From assembly GCA_964017155.1 (NCBI GenBank), contig OZ024865.1, positions 39,614,926 to 39,678,925 on the forward strand: 64,000 bases of DNA, given 5' to 3'. Positions 63,076 through 64,000 of the stretch are shown piece by piece. This DNA comes from Oasisia sp. SBJ-2009. Its lineage: Eukaryota > Annelida > Polychaeta > Sabellida > Siboglinidae. Positions within the stretch are counted from its first letter, which is position 1. Each line of letters begins with the position of its first letter. A model generated the notes under the pieces. It ran no database searches. It worked only from the letters and a program-made list of their open reading frames with translations, and had not been told where the DNA came from. The translations under genes and the position numbers were made by a program.

Positions 63076-64000
63076 CTACCCACTAGAGGACAGCACTGAA
63101 TTCACTTTTAATCTATTCACATTTTTTGCACATTTACGGACATGGAAATGTTTCAAAACTGTTTCATATGATCGGGTAAGTAACTCATTTACATTTATCT
63201 TACATAGCAATCATTTCTTCAAGTCATCAAAGCATTAATGTTTAAATTGCTCGTATGGCATCTTTTAATTGTTACTAAATTATGTTAATTAAAATTAATA
63301 CTAAACACTTTGCTAGAATTTCATTATTAAGTGATTTTGACAAGCGTGCCGTCTACCGGAATATATATATATAAGGCTAGATACGTAATTTATCCAGAAG
63401 GTGGCGGCTTTTAACGTTTCCGTGGATACGTCAGAAAATGGAGTCCGCCATTTTTGTGCACTTTCTAATTAACAATGAATGTCCATTTATTAGTCTCCCG
63501 CAACATATGAATATTTTCTAAGTGTCGTACACCAATTATTATTCTTCCGGCTTGTCGGCTTACAAAAATATGTCTTCCTGATTGCAACGTTTTGGCCGTC
63601 ATTGGCGTTTTTGATCACACGCAAGGGTTGTGGATTTAATGTTAATTATGTGCAAAAAAGTATACATATCTAGGCCAACTAGACGGGACGTAGATTAAAG
63701 TACCTTCGTATGTGGCAGTTGGACTGATGGGGGTATAGAAAAGGGTAGAGATGCGTATTATTCGTGTACTGTTTGACTGTTCGAAACTACGGCATTCCTT
63801 GATATAAATATGTAATATTATTTCGGTTTCATAGTACGTGTCATCAAAACACATTTTGGCACTTCTAACAACATGGTAGTGGTTACAACTTCTCACATAT
63901 GATTGGGCCACTACTTACATTTATCCTATATGCCAATCATTTGCTCAATACGTAAAAGCATTAATGTCTAAATTGATCGTATGAATCGTTTAAATGTTAC

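Larger units (their letters stand above)
61582..64000. repeat. Type B unit 18, cut by the window end
   Basis: The 2419 visible bases include 36 pure hexamers and a TA tract of 83. The unit is cut inside the second copy of the internal duplication, so its GC-rich module is not seen. Confidence 0.96.

Overview
The whole window is one tandem array, a macrosatellite. It holds 17 complete head-to-tail units of about 3.5-4.0 kb and part of an 18th. The array runs off both ends, so its true size is unknown. I recognise no rRNA, tRNA, histone, snRNA, transposase or reverse transcriptase gene. The organism is a eukaryote. The long (TA)n and (TGTGCG)n microsatellites, GT-AG splice-like signals and macrosatellite layout show this. 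CpG is plentiful, which argues against a mammal. Motifs resembling CTCF and YY1/PHO sites would fit a bilaterian invertebrate, but I cannot name a taxon.

Each unit, in + strand order, holds these parts (positions are for unit 1, 1-3612): the 5' end of a minus-strand exon-like ORF (1-72); a short AT-rich spacer with a YY1-like motif (73-442); a (TGTGCG)n tract (443-553); a spacer with an inverted repeat and a minus-strand splice-donor-like site (554-1322); a (TA)n tract (1331-1435); a CTCF-like motif touching that tract (1440-1456); two diverged copies of a 0.68 kb segment, each with its own CTCF-like motif at the same place (1478-2158 and 2217-2888); and a GC-rich module of about 0.79 kb with a 246-codon minus-strand ORF (2920-3660 and on into the next unit).

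Two subfamilies occupy separate blocks. Units 1-12 and the first ~0.9 kb of unit 13 are type A: nearly identical copies with short, interrupted hexamer tracts (2-10 repeats between interruptions) and an intact ORF. From about 43.7 kb to the end the units are type B. Type B carries many substitutions, a 57-bp and an 11-bp length difference, a frameshifted ORF, and pure hexamer tracts grown to 36-88 repeats. The switch lies inside unit 13, between 43668 and 43726, and keeps the repeat in register.

The ORF is the only plausible protein-coding content. It looks like a captured or decaying exon. It has a good minus-strand 3' splice site and an upstream donor in type A, but it is broken in type B, and its A/B differences look nearly neutral. 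The most interesting reading is structural: 53 co-oriented CTCF-like motifs at regular spacing, beside two kinds of alternating purine-pyrimidine tract. This recalls CTCF-binding mammalian macrosatellites such as DXZ4. That reading is inference and needs binding or contact data.
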